NCBI GenBank assembly: GCA_012798485.1
Contig: JAAZND010000087.1
Span: 1-9,342, forward strand
Length of the DNA stretch: 9,342 bases
From: Candidatus Beckwithbacteria bacterium
GTDB lineage: Bacteria > Patescibacteriota > Microgenomatia > UBA1400 > UBA1449
Direction: 5' to 3'
Part shown: positions 6,796 through 9,342 of the stretch, piece after piece
How positions within the stretch are numbered: position 1 is the stretch's first letter
How the letters are laid out: every line of letters begins with the position of its first letter
The notes under the pieces: model-generated
Database searches by the model: none
Told to the model about the DNA's origin: nothing
Seen by the model: only the letters and a program-made list of their open reading frames with translations
Made by a program: the position numbers and the translations under genes

Positions 6796-6804
6796 ATACT
6801 GTAT

Positions 6805-6905
6805 CATTCTTGCCCCGTAATAAATACGGGGTAGACGCAGGCAGGAATCTATTATAGATTCCGTATGAAAGTCTGCCTGCCGGTAGGCTGGTTCTGAATG
6901 ACATA
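6805..6905. repeat. Compound REP-like palindromic element after uvrC
   Basis: There are several perfect dyads. CCCCGTA (6813-6819) pairs with TACGGGG (6825-6831), loop ATAAA. GGAATCTA (6844-6851) pairs with TAGATTCC (6855-6862), nested inside GCAGGCAG (6837-6844) with CTGCCTGC (6873-6880). Outer CATTC (6805-6809) pairs with GAATG (6896-6900), followed by ACA. It is much more GC-rich than its surroundings. It shares the ATAAA loop, the ...ATGACA tail and the upstream AAACTAGAT with the element at 1653-1684. Such elements are non-autonomous, multi-copy and structured; the mobilising enzyme is not in the window. Confidence 0.85.
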
Positions 6906-6917
6906 GATTGATTTTAC

Positions 6918-6946
6918 TTGGCTTTCTTTTTTTAATTTGTTAAACT
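6918..6946 (+). promoter_or_regulatory. Candidate promoter for the small membrane protein gene
   Basis: TTGGCT (6918-6923) and TAAACT (6941-6946) are each 4/6 matches to the -35 and -10 consensus, with a 17-bp spacer, 29 bp before the ATG at 6976. It follows directly after the REP-like element. Confidence 0.4.
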
Positions 6947-6975
6947 AAAAGCAATTAAAAAATTTCTAAATTTTT

Positions 6976-7380
6976 ATGATCAAAAGTTTTTTGAAGCTTT
7001 GGCTAAGAAACCTCTTAATCCTAATTGTTTTTGCCTATTTTTATCCTGGATTTTATCTTAAGTCCAATACTGAGGCTTATTTTTTAAGTTCTCTATTTTT
7101 GACCTTGATTGAATTTTTATTAAATCCGTTTTTAAAAACTATTGTTTTGCCAGTACGGATCATCACTTTTGGTTTGTTTTCCTGGCTGACAGAAACTTTA
7201 CAATTGTTAATTCTGGCTTATATTTTGCAAAGTGTAGAATTTAGAAGTTTTTTTTATCAAAATTTTAAAATTCTAGGAATTACTTTTGACGGGGGACAAA
7301 TTAATCTGTTATTTTCAATTATTGTTGGCAGTATTTTTTATAAATTTTTAAAAGAACTAGTCAAAGCCATTAATTCTTAG
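6976..7380 (+). CDS. Small four-helix membrane protein, YvlD / phage holin family 4 type
   Basis: The 134-residue integral membrane protein has hydrophobic stretches at about 11-27, 36-50, 58-89 (probably two helices) and 110-127. The central stretch with NPFLK, LPVRIITFGLFSW and a further helix matches the N-x-x-P-x-L-K and LP-x-x-x-x-T-x-G-L-F pattern of the YvlD/PF04020 family, which is annotated as phage-holin-like but is mostly chromosomal and of unknown function. No lysin or phage gene is nearby, so a lytic role is unlikely. The gene ends 11 bp inside the end of the convergent solute-binding-protein gene, so the two transcripts would overlap at their 3' ends and no terminator is visible between them. 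Confidence 0.8.
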   Translation: MIKSFLKLWLRNLLILIVFAYFYPGFYLKSNTEAYFLSSLFLTLIEFLLNPFLKTIVLPVRIITFGLFSWLTETLQLLILAYILQSVEFRSFFYQNFKILGITFDGGQINLLFSIIVGSIFYKFLKELVKAINS

Positions 7381-8782
7381 TGGTGGTTTCTTCTTTTTTG
7401 GTTCCAAAATTTAATAGCTGATAAATAATTGGTTTTAAATAGCTTTTCCTTTTGATATTATAAACTTTGGGATAAGAAATAAAGATGGCTGGACTTTCTT
7501 CGAGTAAATATTTTTGAAAATCAGCATAAATTTCTTTTCTTGTAGCTTGATCAAATTCCTGTCTGCCGGTTTCTAGTAGTTTATCAATTCTAGGACTATT
7601 AAATCCAGTGATATTAGTATTTTTTTGCGTGGAATGCCAAAAGGCGTATTGGTCTGGATCTGCCGAAATTTCCTGAGAAGCGAGCAAAATTTGATAATTT
7701 TGGGGAATACTGTTAATAATTTGGGTATTTACGTTAATTCCTAAAATATCATGCCAATTTTTGGCAATTTGTTCGGCCATATCCAAAAAAGCTAAAGTGG
7801 TAGAAATAGTTAAGTTAACGTCTGCAGGATTTTTACCCTCGCCAAAAACTTTAGTAATTAATTCTTTAGCTCTTTCTTGATTATAATCATAAGTTTTGAT
7901 TTTCTCGTTAAAAGCCCATGAATCTGGGCTGATCGGACCAATAGCTCTACTTTCATCAGAGGGCTTGATAGTGGCGTAAGCCAAACCCTGACGAAAATTT
8001 TTATTGCCTAAATTTTGATCATTGTTGTTGATAAATAAAGCCACATATTGGCTTTTATCAATTTTTTCTTCAATATTAAGATATTTAAGCCAGGTCTCAT
8101 CTTGGGCAAAGGGATTAGTATAGACTTCGCGAATTTCACTAATTTCACCCATTTTAAAAGCCATTTTCGCCATATCAAGATTGGGATAAAATTTGATTTT
8201 TTCAGTTTCCCTTTCGCTTTCCAAAGTCAAGCTTTCTAGATAAGAAAGCTTGACTTTAATATCTTTAATTTTATAATCAGAAGTGCCAATATAACCATTT
8301 TTAAAAACTGGTTTTTGCAGTAAAGTTGGAAAAGGAGAAAATTTCTCATTCAGTTTAAATTGAATAGTATAGTCATCAAGATATTTGGTTTCTACATCAG
8401 AAAAATTATAATTTAAATCCTGAGCTTTGAGTAAAGTTTCATCCTGCCAATAAATATTATCTTTCAGAAAAAAAGTATAAGTTTTTTTGTCATCACTAAT
8501 GACCCAGTCAGAAGCCAAAATCGGAATTGCAGCCCCATCTTTACCTGTAGCAGTGAGACCTTGAGAAACTTTAAAACTAATATAATCTGGCAGTTCGTTG
8601 CTGCGCTTTTGACCAATAAGACCAATAGTAATTGTGGGGTTAGGACGAGGAATAAATGGTAAAATCCAGATCAGCAGGACTGATAAAAGTATCCCGGCAC
8701 TAATACCAAGAAAGATAATTTTTTTATGCTTATCAACAAAACCAGAAACTAACCACCAAGTTGTTCTTAGAGATTTATTCAT
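7370..8782 (-). CDS. Family-5 extracellular solute-binding protein, membrane-anchored
   Basis: The 470-residue protein resembles the oligopeptide/dipeptide-binding (DppA/OppA) family that feeds ABC importers. Residues about 1-21 are basic and cytosolic, and about 22-45 form a transmembrane helix with no lipobox cysteine, so the protein appears anchored by an uncleaved signal anchor rather than a lipid. The mature region has VSQGLTATGKDGAAIPILASDW (family start), FFLKDNIYWQDETLLKAQD, and a C-terminal block with DPDQYAFWHSTQ, NITGFNSPRIDKLLETGR and a final FQKYLLEESPAIF, all typical. It is somewhat shorter than the usual 500-600 residues. It starts 4 nt after the secG stop and is surely co-transcribed with it. 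No permease or ATPase gene is present here, so the ligand and partner transporter are unknown. A 35-bp perfect hairpin lies within its coding sequence. Confidence 0.88.
   Translation of the reverse strand: MNKSLRTTWWLVSGFVDKHKKIIFLGISAGILLSVLLIWILPFIPRPNPTITIGLIGQKRSNELPDYISFKVSQGLTATGKDGAAIPILASDWVISDDKKTYTFFLKDNIYWQDETLLKAQDLNYNFSDVETKYLDDYTIQFKLNEKFSPFPTLLQKPVFKNGYIGTSDYKIKDIKVKLSYLESLTLESERETEKIKFYPNLDMAKMAFKMGEISEIREVYTNPFAQDETWLKYLNIEEKIDKSQYVALFINNNDQNLGNKNFRQGLAYATIKPSDESRAIGPISPDSWAFNEKIKTYDYNQERAKELITKVFGEGKNPADVNLTISTTLAFLDMAEQIAKNWHDILGINVNTQIINSIPQNYQILLASQEISADPDQYAFWHSTQKNTNITGFNSPRIDKLLETGRQEFDQATRKEIYADFQKYLLEESPAIFISYPKVYNIKRKSYLKPIIYQLLNFGTKKEETTTKN
8223..8257. repeat. Perfect 15-bp-arm hairpin inside the solute-binding-protein gene
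   Basis: AAAGTCAAGCTTTCT (8223-8237) is exactly reverse-complementary to AGAAAGCTTGACTTT (8243-8257), with loop AGATA. It lies in the coding strand of the minus-strand gene, where the arms encode KVKLSYLESLTLE at about residues 176-188. The reading frame is preserved. Confidence 0.95.
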
Positions 8783-8786
8783 AAGT

Positions 8787-9008
8787 TTAGGATAGCAAAA
8801 TTAAGCTTAAACTTGAAGCAATAACAAACAAAAAAGCTAAAGCAATTGTTGTTTGGAAAAGAACTTTTTCTCCTCCTCTGCGAGTATGACTGAAATTATT
8901 ATTATTACTAAAAGTGGCATCAAAACCGCTGTCTTTAGCTTGGAGTAAAATAACAGTTGATAATAAAATACAGACGACAAACTGAATGACTAAAAGAAAA
9001 TAATTCAT
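8787..9008 (-). CDS. SecG, preprotein translocase subunit
   Basis: The 73-residue protein is the small accessory subunit of the SecYEG translocon. It has two membrane helices, about 3-23 and 50-71, with the conserved ILLQ at the end of helix 1 and RRGGEKVLFQTT leading into helix 2, a strong SecG signature. Length is normal. The cytosolic loop between them is asparagine-rich (SNNNN). It is the first gene of a two-gene unit with the solute-binding protein, which itself needs Sec export, although this may be coincidental. The ATG is preceded by AT-rich DNA with no Shine-Dalgarno. Confidence 0.93.
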   Translation of the reverse strand: MNYFLLVIQFVVCILLSTVILLQAKDSGFDATFSNNNNFSHTRRGGEKVLFQTTIALAFLFVIASSLSLILLS

Positions 9009-9202
9009 AATTAAAATTTAAGTTTTTATAAAAAAATTTAACAACAATATCATAACAAGAAAAGTGGATTTTCTCAAATTAAATCAGTAATCAGTTTTGA
9101 TTAAGTTATTTATTTTTTTAACCAATAATTTTGATTTATAGTTCCTGATGCACTTATATTCTCTGAGATTGTTTCTGAGACCAAAGGTTTGTATTTATTA
9201 TT
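9009..9202. other. Non-coding region between secG and the right terminal repeat
   Basis: No gene is seen. It holds the promoter at 9049-9077 and a short direct repeat TCTGAGA (9162-9168 and 9174-9180, 12 bp apart). Together with the terminal repeat, the gene-free stretch runs 9009-9342. Confidence 0.7.
9049..9077 (-). promoter_or_regulatory. Sigma-70-like promoter for secG and the solute-binding protein
   Basis: On the minus strand TTGAGA (9077-9072) and TATGAT (9054-9049) each match the consensus at 5/6 with a 17-bp spacer. Initiation near 9042 would give a leader of about 34 nt before the secG ATG. This is the best promoter in the window. Confidence 0.65.
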
Positions 9203-9341
9203 GGGTCTAGACTAGCATTTAGCATGTTAAAATAGCTAAATGTCTTGTCATAATAGACCAATTAGTAACTATAAACAGAAAAAGATTATTTCTTGTTTCT
9301 GTTTAGATCTAACAGCCACTCAAACAAGTCGCTTGTTAGGT
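9203..9341. repeat. Right copy of 139-bp terminal inverted repeat
   Basis: This is the exact reverse complement of 1-139, with one further base (9342) beyond it. The inner edge starts GGGTCTAGAC at 9203; the base before it no longer matches. Both inner flanks are AT-rich but unrelated to each other. The GGG-initial boundary resembles the kind of edge seen at insertion-sequence ends, but the family cannot be named. Confidence 0.95.
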
Positions 9342-9342
9342 A
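9286..9342 (-). CDS. C-terminal tail of the same unidentified ORF (partial, right copy)
   Basis: The inverted copy reads YLTSDLFEWLLDLNRNKK and stops at 9288-9286. It carries one more residue (Tyr) than the left copy because the window extends a base further. The frame is open to the window edge. Identity is unknown; the protein of a repeated element is the leading guess. Confidence 0.35.
   Translation of the reverse strand, partial: YLTSDLFEWLLDLNRNKK

Noticed and set aside
6976..7380. Prophage holin
   Set aside because: The similarity is to the chromosomal YvlD-type family and there is no lysin, structural or integrase gene nearby.
8283..8315. Near-palindrome AACCA...TGGTT around an A/T core in the solute-binding-protein gene
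   Set aside because: The arms are only 5 bp with mismatches and an A/T core; not distinguishable from chance.
431..9008. Recoded TGA (as in some candidate phyla)
   Set aside because: All eight genes run full length under the standard code and end in TAA or TAG. The lack of TGA stops is noted, but no in-frame TGA has to be read through.
140..9202. Composite transposon carrying the interior genes as cargo
   Set aside because: uvrC, secG and the sugar genes are core-type and show no change in base composition by eye; the repeats more likely mark where the contig stopped. Not fully excluded.

Overview
The window is an AT-rich (roughly one-third G+C by eye, not counted) bacterial fragment with eight complete, ordinary-looking chromosomal genes. 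Its two ends are the same 139-bp sequence in opposite orientation. Small proteins, no convincing Shine-Dalgarno sites, a reduced UvrC, a GT/GH57/DUF5752-like cluster and a SecG plus membrane-anchored solute-binding-protein pair suggest a Candidate Phyla Radiation (Patescibacteria) genome, perhaps Microgenomates. This placement is inference; there is no rRNA or ribosomal protein to confirm it. Stops are TAA (6) and TAG (2), and no reading frame needs a recoded TGA.

Layout. 1-139: left copy of the terminal inverted repeat, ending an open frame that enters from outside. 140-430: non-coding, with three 22-bp-phased repeats and a dyad upstream of the first gene. 431-3333: glycosyltransferase, GH57 glycosidase and a small DUF5752-like protein on the + strand, closed by a strong intrinsic terminator (3350-3378); together they look like an alpha-glucan or related saccharide module. 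3450-6795: a secreted, C-terminally anchored transglutaminase-like protein followed 7 nt later by uvrC. 6805-6905: a REP-like palindromic element. 6976-7380: a small YvlD/phage-holin-4-type membrane protein. 7370-9008, minus strand: secG then a family-5 solute-binding protein in a 4-nt-spaced operon with a good promoter at 9049-9077; this operon overlaps the 6976 gene tail to tail by 11 bp. 9009-9202: promoter and otherwise unremarkable non-coding DNA. 9203-9341: right copy of the terminal repeat.

Points most worth following: (1) the perfect 139-bp inverted repeats at both ends, probably copies of the 3' end of a mobile element but also compatible with linear-element termini; (2) a UvrC with no cysteine anywhere, hence no 4Fe-4S ligands, and no C-terminal helix-hairpin-helix domain; (3) a perfect 15-bp-arm hairpin inside the solute-binding-protein gene; (4) three repeats with exact 22-bp phasing upstream of the sugar cluster; (5) REP-like elements at gene junctions, one of which supplies the uvrC stop codon.
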